Of a DNA stretch of 42,210 nt, positions 9,759 to 17,129 are shown piece by piece. Where the stretch lies: positions 2,501,320 through 2,543,529 of the forward strand of contig NZ_CP045687.1 of the NCBI RefSeq assembly GCF_009601705.1, written 5' to 3'. Each line of letters starts with the position of its first letter. Position 1 is the stretch's first letter. A program made the position numbers and the translations under genes. Under the pieces are notes generated by a model that did not search any database, was not told the DNA's origin, and was given only the letters and a program-made list of their open reading frames with translations. This stretch comes from Sulfolobus sp. E5-1-F (lineage in GTDB: Archaea; Thermoproteota; Thermoprotei_A; Sulfolobales; Sulfolobaceae).

Positions 9759-10668
9759 TTATCTCTAATATACTGTACTGCCCTCAAGTAGATCTCGTTT
9801 AAGGGCGTTATCTCTCTTGAGAACACGTGAGGATACATAACGTTCAACAAGGCTAAACTGTAATCCACCATCCTCTGACTCCTATTAACCCTAGTATCCC
9901 TAGCTAACCTTGCAAGATGAGACCTACACCAAGAATTATGGCTCTCCACAATGTAAGTGTACCTCTTGCTCGCCACGCGTTTATCAAGAACTTGATAAAC
10001 ACAGTAGTGATCAGTATAATTTACCCCACTCCTAGGTAACCAGCTCAAGAGGAGACGGAAAGTCCCATAACTCTATCCCCAAACTCGTAAAAAGGTACCC
10101 CATCAGAAAGAGCAGTCCAAATCCAGAGATCCGCTCTAACCTTCCCATGCCTAACACGAAGATAAGTCCAGAACTCGTCAAACACTGTAGACTTGGCCAC
10201 GAAACTCTTGAGTTGCCCCCTCAATATTATTAAGCTCGTGAAGGCCTTTGCTCCAATCCTCTTCACTAGGCTGTAGTTAATGGCTTTCCCTCAACTCTTG
10301 ATATTGCCCTCATGCTCATCCTGTTCAAGTACTCCTTTAAGATTCTCTCCCTTTGTTCCTTATTCATTCTGTGTTTCAACGTGTTGTAAAACGTTCTTCC
10401 ACACGCTTTACACTTGTATTTTTCTTTCCCTCTAGATGAGCCGTTCTTGACTACCCTATTCGAGTTGCATGATGGGCATGTTGGTCTCTTCTCCTCCCTA
10501 TTTCCTCAAGTAGTAGTATAGTGTTGATGGTGGGATTCCTATTTTCGTGATCTGAACTCCCAAGGAGTATGCTAACGCTAGTGCAATATCCTTTAGCTCG
10601 TACTTTCTTTTAAGATTTAAATTTCTTAAAATCAAAAGTATTAGTTGTGCGAGAACTGCGAGCTGCAT
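9749..10668 (-). pseudogene. IS1-family transposase with at least three frameshifts
   Basis: The minus strand can be read from an ATG at 10668 as a helix-turn-helix-like N-terminus (IPPSTLYYYLRK), then a zinc ribbon CPSCNSN...KYKCKACGRTFYN, then the DDE catalytic part (STVFDEFWTYLRVR, DLWIWTALSDG, RYTYIVESHNSWCRSHLARL). The frame changes near 10495-10500, again near 10282-10290 and again near 10065-10072, each consistent with a one-base indel. The last block is closely IS1 InsB-like. A first-ORF/second-ORF programmed frameshift is known in IS1, but three separate shifts argue for decay. The element is probably immobile unless helped in trans. Confidence 0.85.
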
Positions 10669-10787
10669 GCTATTCGCCCGCTCAAAAAAACTCGCGGCTC
10701 TCGCACATAAAGCTTCTTAGACTATTTTGTACATTCTAGTTTCGTGGTTACCTCTAGATCAAGATGATTAATTATAAAAATTACTAG

Positions 10788-10843
10788 TCTGATATATTTT
10801 TACAATAATATATCGAATAAGATGACTGCATGAGAACACTCCC
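10788..10843 (-). repeat. Right terminal inverted repeat of the IS1-family element
   Basis: 56 bp partner of 9703-9758. The outer 39 bp are identical to the left copy. Confidence 0.9.
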
Positions 10844-10851
10844 CTATATAC
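10844..10851. repeat. Target site duplication, right copy (8 bp)
   Basis: CTATATAC immediately after the right inverted repeat. Together with the left copy it proves transposition into the membrane-protein gene, whose frame resumes directly after it. Confidence 0.93.
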
Positions 10852-10990
10852 TATAAACGCTACTCCAATAATCTCCATAATTCATCTTCTTTTGGCAATT
10901 GGAATCATATCTAATTTTTCTGTACTTTATGGATTTGAGAGAGGACAAAAATATAAGTAGATACAGTTCACTTACGAACAAACAAATCAA

Positions 10991-10998
10991 TTTATAAG
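10991..10998 (+). promoter_or_regulatory. TATA box of the muconolactone-isomerase-like gene
   Basis: TTTATAAG centred 26-27 nt before the ATG at 11021. It fits a leaderless transcript. Confidence 0.6.
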
Positions 10999-11020
10999 TA
11001 ACTAAACTTAATATTATTTA

Positions 11021-11332
11021 ATGCTATTCCTTCTATGGTTTAAAGTAAAACAGCCTACCAATTTAACGCAAAAACAGCTAATGGAGATATGGAAGAGAGA
11101 AGCTGAGGCAGCAATGCCAGCAGTTAAGGCTGGGAAGATAAAGGGTCTATATAAGGTGACTGGAAGAAGAGAAGTTGTAGCAATAATTGACGTTAACTCT
11201 CATGAGGAATTAGATGAGATTTTAGAGACCCTACCAATAGTTAGAGAGCTTGGTCATTCATTAACAATAGAAGTAACGGCTATTCATCCTTATGAAAACT
11301 TCTATGAGTTAATGAAAAAATTAATACAATAA
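11021..11332 (+). CDS. Muconolactone delta-isomerase-like small protein
   Basis: 103 aa with the compact ferredoxin-like (dimeric alpha/beta barrel) pattern of muconolactone isomerases: LLWFKVKQPTNLTQKQLMEI, then IKGLYKVTGRREVVAIIDV and LDEILETLPIVRELG, ending in an ITAIHPYE-like strand (VTAIHPYENF). The family isomerises muconolactone in aromatic ring degradation, but many archaeal members have no known substrate. No other ring-degradation gene is seen nearby, so the function is open. A clear TATA box and short intergenic regions show it is a single-gene transcript. Confidence 0.82.
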   Translation: MLFLLWFKVKQPTNLTQKQLMEIWKREAEAAMPAVKAGKIKGLYKVTGRREVVAIIDVNSHEELDEILETLPIVRELGHSLTIEVTAIHPYENFYELMKKLIQ

Positions 11333-11362
11333 AAAGTTAATATCTAAAATTAAAAATCTTTT

Positions 11363-11923
11363 TTATTTCATTATAGGTTTCCCTAGCGGAGGATTCTTAC
11401 CTAAACTTTCGGCTACTACAATAGCTAGTCCAGTATACCACGCTGCTATTGCAGTTAATATCCCTAGATACCCTCCAGCATGAGATAATCCAACATTTCC
11501 GGTCATAGCACCTATACCAAGGAGGAAGAAGGTTATCCACAATAATAGGAATGTCATGAATAATCCCAGATTTGCCTTAAATGTACCGAACCACATTACA
11601 AACGTGAAAATCCCAAATGCAATCAATACTAGCCCTATCGCTTGAGCTGTCACTCCTCCAAAAAACCCTCCTGCAGTTAGGAAATACCATTCCCAAAATG
11701 CACCATATGTAAAGAACGCGGTATAGCCAAAAGTATTTCCCGCCCTCCACTCTAGAATGCCCGCTAAAAGCTGAGCGAGACCCCCATAAAATGCTGCTAA
11801 CCCCAAAACTACTGAAGCCCCTTGCGTTATTAACCCCGCATTAAAGGTAGATAACACGAGTGTTGTTAAGGCGAAACCAGAAAGTCCTAAAGGAGCTGGA
11901 TTTGCCCTTTTTTGTTCAGTCAT
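11363..11923 (-). CDS. GPR1/FUN34/YaaH (SatP) family acetate permease
   Basis: 186 aa with six predicted membrane helices. The N-terminal signature [14 protein letters not shown] is diagnostic of the acetate/succinate permease family. I use the ATG at 11923 (MTEQKR...) instead of one 21 nt upstream, because CTTTATAA on the minus strand (11950-11957) lies about 30 nt away and the family signature then sits at the expected distance from the start. The gene is divergent from an acetyl-CoA synthetase gene only 93 bp away. The two would import acetate and activate it, a coherent acetate-use module probably controlled from the shared promoter region. Confidence 0.9.
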   Translation of the reverse strand: MTEQKRANPAPLGLSGFALTTLVLSTFNAGLITQGASVVLGLAAFYGGLAQLLAGILEWRAGNTFGYTAFFTYGAFWEWYFLTAGGFFGGVTAQAIGLVLIAFGIFTFVMWFGTFKANLGLFMTFLLLWITFFLLGIGAMTGNVGLSHAGGYLGILTAIAAWYTGLAIVVAESLGKNPPLGKPIMK

Positions 11924-12016
11924 TATGATATAATATAATAACAATTTACTTATAAAGTTTGTTATCTTATGGTATTATACTTAACATTTATTACCTTGTA
12001 TTTCTCTATATATCAT

Positions 12017-14017
12017 ATGTCAGTAACGTGGGCTCTACCTTTTGATAAAAAGATAAATCCAAAGCTTAATTCAAATAGGCTAGTAAGTATAAATACGTAT
12101 AAGGAGCTTCATAGTCAAACTATAAAAGATTACAAACAATTTTGGGCATCCGTAGCCTCAGAAATTGACTGGTTCAAACCGTGGGAGAAAATATTAGACG
12201 ATACCAATCCTCCATTCTATAAGTGGTTTGTAGGTGGAGAGCTTAACGCATCTTATTTAGCAGTAGATAGACACGTAAAAAGTTGGAGAAAGAATAAGGT
12301 TGCTATAATATGGGAAGGAGAATCAGTAGATGAAAAGGGTAATCCGAAGGAAGTTAGGAAATTAACATATTACGATCTATATAGAGAAGCTAATAGAGTA
12401 GCCTATCTACTAAAAGAGAAATACGGCTTAAAGAAAGGTGATACAATAGCGATTTACCTTCCAATGATACCAGAATTACCAATATTCATGTTAGCTGCAG
12501 CGAGGTTAGGAATAGTCTTTACAGTAGTGTTCTCTGGTTTTAGTGCTGATGCGTTAGCAAATAGGATTAATGATGCTGAGGCTAAGTTACTAGTTACTGC
12601 AGATGGTGGATGGAGAAGAGGTAAAGTTGTTGAGTTAAAGGGAATTGTTGATAAGGCTTTGGAGAAGACACCAACAATAAAGGATGTAATAGTAGTTAGG
12701 AGGATAGGGAATAAAGTTAACATGGTTGAGGGTAGGGATAAGTACTTTGATGAAGTGATAAAGGACGTTCCACAAAATGTTTACGTTGAGCCAGAAAGGA
12801 TGAAATCCGAAGATCCATTATATATATTATACACGTCTGGAACAACTGGAAAGCCTAAGGGTATAGTTCATGATATTGGAGGATATATGACCTTACTGCA
12901 TGCTACTATGAAGTGGGTATTTGATATAAGAGATGACGATATTTACTGGTGTACTGCTGATATAGGATGGGTTACTGGACATTCTTATATTGTATTTGGA
13001 CCTTTAATGGAAGGTGCGACTGAAGTAATGTATGAGGGTGCCTTAGATTATCCACAACCAGACAGATGGGTATCGATAATTGAAAGATACGGTATTACAA
13101 TCCTTTACACTTCACCCACAGCTATTAGAAGCTTTATGAAATATGGTGACAATTGGGTTAGGGCTCACAATACTTCCACCGTGAGACTAATGCATTCTGT
13201 TGGTGAGCCTATAAATCCTGAAGCTTGGGAGTGGTTGTGGAAACTAGTGGGTAGAGAAGAGATACCATTTGGAAGCACTTGGTGGATGACTGAGACCGGA
13301 GGTATTCTAATATCTCATTTGCCCGGATCATATCTTGTACCGATGAAACCAGGGACAAATGGTCCACCATTACTAGGAATTGATGCAGATGTAGTTAATG
13401 AAGATGGGAAACAAGCTAATCCTGAAGAAAGAGGGTATTTAGTTATTAAAAATCCATGGCCCGGAATGCCATTAACAATCTATAAAGATCCCGAAAGATA
13501 TGTAAAAGTTTATTGGAGTAGATTCCCTGGAATGTTCTATGCTGGCGATTACGCTGTTAAGGATAAGGATGGATATTTCTGGATATTAGGAAGGGCTGAT
13601 GAAGTGATTAAGGTAGCTGGACATAGGTTAGGTACATACGAATTAGAATCAGCTTTAATTGAACACCCTGCAGTAGCAGAAGCTGCAGTAATTGGAGTCC
13701 CAGATCCAGTTAAGGGAGAGGTACCTTATGCATTTGTAACTTTAAGACAAGGTTATTCACCTAATGAACAGCTTACACAAGAGATACTAAAGACCGTCAG
13801 AGAAAAGGTAGGACCTATAGCTACTATAGATAAAATATACTTCGTTGGTAAGTTGCCTAAAACGAGAAGTGGAAAAATAATGAGGAGAGTTGTAAGGGCT
13901 GTTGCAACAAGGGCAGAAATAGGAGATATAACTACACTTGAGGATGAGGCTTCTGTAGAGGAGATTAGAAAGGCTTTAGAAGAGTTTAAGGCAGAGTTTG
14001 AAAAGATTAACAAATAA
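12017..14017 (+). CDS. acs: Acetyl-CoA synthetase (AMP-forming)
   Basis: 666 aa from the ATG at 12017; an in-frame ATG at 11969 would add 16 hydrophobic residues without family support. A TATA-like CATTTATT at 11985-11992 is about 28 nt before 12017. The protein has the Acs N-terminal region, ILYTSGTTGKPKGIVHD (near residue 270), the acetate-pocket segment IGWVTGH, WWMTETGG, and the C-terminal KTRSGKIMRR whose lysine (about 620) is the acetylation-controlled residue of Acs enzymes. It converts acetate, ATP and CoA to acetyl-CoA. Being divergent from a SatP-type permease strongly supports acetate rather than another short acid. Confidence 0.95.
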   Translation: MSVTWALPFDKKINPKLNSNRLVSINTYKELHSQTIKDYKQFWASVASEIDWFKPWEKILDDTNPPFYKWFVGGELNASYLAVDRHVKSWRKNKVAIIWEGESVDEKGNPKEVRKLTYYDLYREANRVAYLLKEKYGLKKGDTIAIYLPMIPELPIFMLAAARLGIVFTVVFSGFSADALANRINDAEAKLLVTADGGWRRGKVVELKGIVDKALEKTPTIKDVIVVRRIGNKVNMVEGRDKYFDEVIKDVPQNVYVEPERMKSEDPLYILYTSGTTGKPKGIVHDIGGYMTLLHATMKWVFDIRDDDIYWCTADIGWVTGHSYIVFGPLMEGATEVMYEGALDYPQPDRWVSIIERYGITILYTSPTAIRSFMKYGDNWVRAHNTSTVRLMHSVGEPINPEAWEWLWKLVGREEIPFGSTWWMTETGGILISHLPGSYLVPMKPGTNGPPLLGIDADVVNEDGKQANPEERGYLVIKNPWPGMPLTIYKDPERYVKVYWSRFPGMFYAGDYAVKDKDGYFWILGRADEVIKVAGHRLGTYELESALIEHPAVAEAAVIGVPDPVKGEVPYAFVTLRQGYSPNEQLTQEILKTVREKVGPIATIDKIYFVGKLPKTRSGKIMRRVVRAVATRAEIGDITTLEDEASVEEIRKALEEFKAEFEKINK

Positions 14018-14091
14018 GATACAAGAAATTAATATTTTTTTATATCTCTATAAAGGTAGGTTTTTAAGAATGCTTATACATTCATATATCG

Positions 14092-14532
14092 ATGAATTCT
14101 CAAAACTATGATATTGAAAAATTTTACAGAGATACGATAGCGACTATGTATTTCATTACCTAGGTGTGAAAATTTTAGAGATAAAGGAGGGATATGCAAT
14201 AACATAAATACCTTTCAAGAAGGAATTGACAAGAAGAGGAAATATTCTGAACGGTGGAATGATAGTAGTTTCCATAGACTACACGGGGATTGGCAGTTCT
14301 ATCAATAAACGATGGAATGGATCAAGTCACACAAGAACTAAAGGTAAATTTCCTAGAGCCAATGTATAAGGGGCCATTCATTGTTGAAGCAAAGGTAATA
14401 AGAAAAGGTAGAACTGCAGTAGTAGTGGAAATTACTTTTAAAGACGTGGAGAGACGTCTTGGTGCAATTGGACTTGGAACATGGTATATAATAAGGGATA
14501 AGAAAATTAACATGAATGTTGAACCTCAATAA
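14092..14532 (+). pseudogene. Hotdog-fold (PaaI-like) thioesterase, broken
   Basis: Three frames together give a PaaI-type hotdog protein of about 145 aa: start MNSQNYDIEKFYRDTIA, then in a second frame YLGVKILEIKEGYAIT and PFKKELTRRGNILNGGM (the helix entry of the hotdog fold), then in a third frame the intact C-terminal half (14290-14532; [20 protein letters not shown] and [15 protein letters not shown]). Damage: a frameshift near 14145-14155, an in-frame TAA at 14205-14207 and a frameshift near 14285-14300. It follows the acetyl-CoA synthetase and probably hydrolysed an acyl-CoA. The 3' half alone is an open 80-codon frame but lacks the active-site loop. Confidence 0.82.
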
Positions 14533-14551
14533 TTTGCACAAATAATAAAAC

Positions 14552-14559
14552 TTTATAAG
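14552..14559 (+). promoter_or_regulatory. TATA box of the selenium-binding-protein gene
   Basis: TTTATAAG centred 26-27 nt before the ATG at 14582. Confidence 0.6.
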
Positions 14560-14581
14560 GTTTAGATACAAAATAACTTTA

Positions 14582-15982
14582 ATGGAATTACCGTCAGTTT
14601 TTGCCCCCTTTAAGAGAGATCCCACATTTTACCCATCTCCAAAAATGGCCATGAAATCCCCTCCAGAGGACTTAGCTTATGTAGCTTGTCTATATACTGG
14701 AACTGGAATAAATAGGCCAGATTTCATAGCGGTAGTTGATGTAAATCCCGAATCGGAAACTTATTCTAAGATAATCCATAAGGTTGAGCTACCATATTTA
14801 AATGATGAGTTACACCACTTTGGTTGGAATGCTTGTAGCTCTGCATTATGCCCTAATGGAAGACCAAATTTTGAGAGAAGATTCTTAGTTGTACCTAGTT
14901 TACGTTCCTCAAGAATTTACATAATGGATACAAAATTAAATCCCAAACAGCCTAATATAGTTAAAACTATAGAACAAGCTGAAATTAAGAAGGTAACGGG
15001 CTACAGTAGGCTACATACAGTACATTGCGGACCAGATGGTATCTACATAAGTGCTTTAGGTAGTGAAAATGGTGAGGGTCCAGGGGGAATTTTAATGTTA
15101 GACCATTACAGTTTTGAACCCTTAGGCAGGTGGGAGATATATAGAGGGGATCAATATTTGGCCTATGATTTCTGGTGGAACCTACCAAATGAGGTAATGG
15201 TAACTAGCGAATGGGCAGTGCCGAATACTATTGAAAATGGCCTTAAATTAGAACATCTGAAAGATAGGTATGGTAATAGGATACACTTCTGGGACCTTAG
15301 AAAGAGAAAGAAAATAGCAAGTCTAACTCTTGGAGAGGAAAACAGAATGGCGTTAGAACTAAGACCATTGCATGATCCAACTAAACTTATGGGATTCATA
15401 AATATGGTTGTAAGCCTTAAGGATTTGAGTAGTTCCATCTGGTTATGGTATTATGAAGATGGAAAGTGGAATGCAGAAAAGGTTATTGAAATTCCCGCAG
15501 AGCCTACTGAAGGAGGTTTACCGGAGATATTAAAACCATTTAAGGCCGTGCCACCATTAGTTACGGATATAGATTTGAGCCTTGACGATAAGTTCCTTTA
15601 CGTCAGCTTGTGGGGTATAGGAGAGGTTAGACAGTATAATGTAAGCGATCCGTTTAAACCAGTACTTACTGGGAAGGTTAAATTAGGTGGTATATATCAT
15701 AGGGCTGATCACCCCTCTGGCCATAAACTTACCGGAGCTCCTCAAATGATTGAAATTAGTAGGGATGGAAAAAGAGTATACGTTACTAATTCCCTTTATA
15801 GTTCTTGGGATAACCAATTCTATCCAGAGGGCTTAAAGGGATGGATGGTTAAACTAAATGCTAAGTCAGAAGGAGGTTTGGACATCGATAAGGAGTTCTT
15901 TGTGGATTTTGGAGAGGCTAGGTCACATCAAGTTAGGTTAAGGGGAGGAGATGCTTCCTCTGACTCTTATTGCTATCCTTAG
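14582..15982 (+). CDS. Selenium-binding protein 56 / methanethiol oxidase family
   Basis: 466 aa, the usual length for the SBP56 family, a beta-propeller-like protein. Conserved segments are LHHFGWNACSS (about residues 79-89), GYSRLHTVHCGPDGIYISAL, DLSLDDKFLYVSLWG and HRADHPSGHKLTGAPQMIEI. Characterised members (human SELENBP1, bacterial MtoX) oxidise methanethiol to formaldehyde, H2O2 and sulfide using copper, and the conserved histidines here fit metal binding. The gene is leaderless by its TATA box. Its 3' end overlaps a membrane-protein gene by 32 nt in another frame. Confidence 0.93.
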   Translation: MELPSVFAPFKRDPTFYPSPKMAMKSPPEDLAYVACLYTGTGINRPDFIAVVDVNPESETYSKIIHKVELPYLNDELHHFGWNACSSALCPNGRPNFERRFLVVPSLRSSRIYIMDTKLNPKQPNIVKTIEQAEIKKVTGYSRLHTVHCGPDGIYISALGSENGEGPGGILMLDHYSFEPLGRWEIYRGDQYLAYDFWWNLPNEVMVTSEWAVPNTIENGLKLEHLKDRYGNRIHFWDLRKRKKIASLTLGEENRMALELRPLHDPTKLMGFINMVVSLKDLSSSIWLWYYEDGKWNAEKVIEIPAEPTEGGLPEILKPFKAVPPLVTDIDLSLDDKFLYVSLWGIGEVRQYNVSDPFKPVLTGKVKLGGIYHRADHPSGHKLTGAPQMIEISRDGKRVYVTNSLYSSWDNQFYPEGLKGWMVKLNAKSEGGLDIDKEFFVDFGEARSHQVRLRGGDASSDSYCYP

Positions 15983-16511
15983 CTTAGGGATAGTAGAAGG
16001 ACTAGATCCTTACAAGGGATTACTTTTTTCCTATTATTTCTACTCATTTAAAAAAGTGAAAGAATCTTACACAGTTCCTATCATTTCAAGTATTACATAT
16101 TATATGATAGGCACTTTAGTAGCGATATTGCTTAATATTAGTTACAATATACTAACTAGGGAAATAATATTTTCCCTTTTAATTGCGCACATATTCATAA
16201 AGCTTGTAATGGGTAAGGTTCTCCACTATCCAGGCAATATGAAACCTAAAATATTAAACGTTATCCAATGGTCAGTTTTGAACTCGATAATTCAGATGAA
16301 TGTAATAGTACTCTTCACCCTCTCACTTCTCTCAAAACTAAGCCTTATTCTTTTACCGGTTACAGTAATTATTGTAAGGGAAATCACATATTGTTTATCG
16401 CTAAAGAATAATAAGATTCTCTTTAATTTAACTAAATATAATTTCGATTACTTCTACTTAATTACAATGTCATTATTAGGTACTCTCATTATCATTCCAC
16501 CTCTATTATGA
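15951..16511 (+). CDS. Polytopic membrane protein of unknown function
   Basis: 186 aa with about five hydrophobic helices (for example LPLTLIAILSLGIVEGLDP at the start, IISSITYYMIGTLVAILLNI, VIVLFTLSLLSKLSLILLPV and a C-terminal LITMSLLGTLIIIPP). No family motif is recognised. The ATG overlaps the end of the selenium-binding-protein gene by 32 nt, and GGGGAGG immediately precedes it, so translation is probably coupled and the two may act together at the membrane. Its end overlaps the convergent 61-aa gene by 20 nt. Confidence 0.7.
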   Translation: MLPLTLIAILSLGIVEGLDPYKGLLFSYYFYSFKKVKESYTVPIISSITYYMIGTLVAILLNISYNILTREIIFSLLIAHIFIKLVMGKVLHYPGNMKPKILNVIQWSVLNSIIQMNVIVLFTLSLLSKLSLILLPVTVIIVREITYCLSLKNNKILFNLTKYNFDYFYLITMSLLGTLIIIPPLL

Positions 16512-16677
16512 CGTCTTCACGATCTTTAAAGAGTTCGTGTAGAGAAATCCAAATCCTAGCTCTGTCACAGTATCTGTTACTTTTAACTCTTATTTTTGTA
16601 AATTTCTTATCTTTGCTGACTTGTATTTCTGCATTTGGATCAAATTTCCTTACAGTCTCCCTAACTTTATCCAACAT
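16492..16677 (-). CDS. Small basic protein, 61 aa, function unknown
   Basis: Short, charged, soluble protein (KKFTKIRVKSNRYCDRARIW in the middle) with an alternating strand-helix-strand look and no recognised family. Evidence that it is real: an ATG start with a TATA-like CTTAAAAT on the minus strand (16700-16707) 26-27 nt upstream, good codon character, and a tight divergent arrangement with the next gene. The spacing of strands would suit a small nucleic-acid-binding fold, but that is only a guess. Confidence 0.62.
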   Translation of the reverse strand: MLDKVRETVRKFDPNAEIQVSKDKKFTKIRVKSNRYCDRARIWISLHELFKDREDVIIEVE

Positions 16678-16680
16678 AGA

Positions 16681-16707
16681 TATATAATAGTCTAGGTTAA
16701 TTTTAAG
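16681..16707. promoter_or_regulatory. Compact divergent promoter (33-bp intergenic region)
   Basis: TATATAAT at 16681-16688 is centred 26-27 nt before the + strand ATG at 16711. CTTAAAAT (minus strand, 16700-16707) is centred 26-27 nt before the - strand ATG at 16677. Each TATA box therefore lies only a few bases upstream of the other gene's start codon. Confidence 0.5.
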
Positions 16708-16710
16708 ATT

Positions 16711-17127
16711 ATGATCAATAGAAAAGGGGTAATAATTATGACTGTTTTCTCGTTTATTTACGCCGTACTCGAACTAGGAATGCAATGGGATCCTTCAAAG
16801 GTTGTAAGTTCACCAGCATGGATGAAAAGTATATTTACTCCAGCAATATCACTTTATTTCTACAGAGTAATTTACATATTAATTTTTGGATTTCCTTCAT
16901 ATCTTGCGTCGGGAAAACTACTATCCATTGAGACAGTTTGGTACTTAATTTACGGCTCAGTAGTTGAGGATGTTATGTATTGGATAATTGATCTTAAGCT
17001 ACCCTTTTCGTGGGCGTGGTTTTATCCAGTTTATGTTGATATTCCGATTGATGACGTGATAGGAGTAATAATTTTAGTGGCAATTTATGAATTCGTTAAG
17101 CAAAAGTCTAACGCCAGAATGAATTAA
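16711..17127 (+). CDS. Membrane protein, 138 aa, function unknown
   Basis: Four hydrophobic helices (GVIIMTVFSFIYAVLELGM, ISLYFYRVIYILIFGFP, a WYLIYGSVVEDVMYWIIDL segment and DVIGVIILVAIYEFVK). Acidic residues (VVEDVMYWIIDL, DIPIDDVIG) sit close to helix ends and could bind a cation or substrate. No family is recognised. The TATA-like box at 16681-16688 supports this ATG and a leaderless transcript. Its end is 2 nt from the convergent MFS gene. Confidence 0.68.
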   Translation: MINRKGVIIMTVFSFIYAVLELGMQWDPSKVVSSPAWMKSIFTPAISLYFYRVIYILIFGFPSYLASGKLLSIETVWYLIYGSVVEDVMYWIIDLKLPFSWAWFYPVYVDIPIDDVIGVIILVAIYEFVKQKSNARMN

Positions 17128-17129
17128 TA

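Larger units (their letters stand above)
9703..10843 (-). mobile_element. IS1-family insertion sequence, 1141 bp, transposase decayed
   Basis: The element is bounded by terminal inverted repeats of 56 bp (9703-9758 and 10788-10843) that match at 54 positions when one is reverse-complemented; the ends begin GGGAGTGTTCTCATG. It is flanked by a perfect 8-bp direct repeat. Family assignment rests on the minus-strand coding sequence, which has an InsA-like zinc ribbon and an InsB-like C-terminal end, and on the 8-bp duplication, which is in the range known for IS1. Inverted repeats of this length are longer than in the E. coli IS1. It resembles the Sulfolobales IS1 group (ISC1173/ISSto7 type), but I could not check the name. 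Confidence 0.9.
9470..10960 (+). pseudogene. Four-helix membrane protein gene split by an IS element
   Basis: The gene starts with TTG overlapping the DsrE-like stop codon. The 5' part (9470-9702) encodes three hydrophobic helices and is cut after GALGYLYT by an insertion element. If the element and one 8-bp target copy are removed, the frame continues at 10852 (INATPIISIIHLLLAIGIIS) to a TAG at 10958-10960. The restored protein is 113 aa with four membrane helices. It has one histidine in helix 2 (H33, LLLHVLVAIV) and one in helix 4 (H89, SIIHLLLAIG), resembling half-repeats of haem-binding four-helix proteins such as CtaA or cytochrome b561. That likeness is inference. As it stands, the protein would lose helix 4 and run about 33 codons into the element. 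Confidence 0.88.

Noticed and set aside
9749-10048. Separate 99-aa gene in the IS1-type element
   Set aside because: It is the C-terminal part of the transposase in a shifted frame, not an independent gene.
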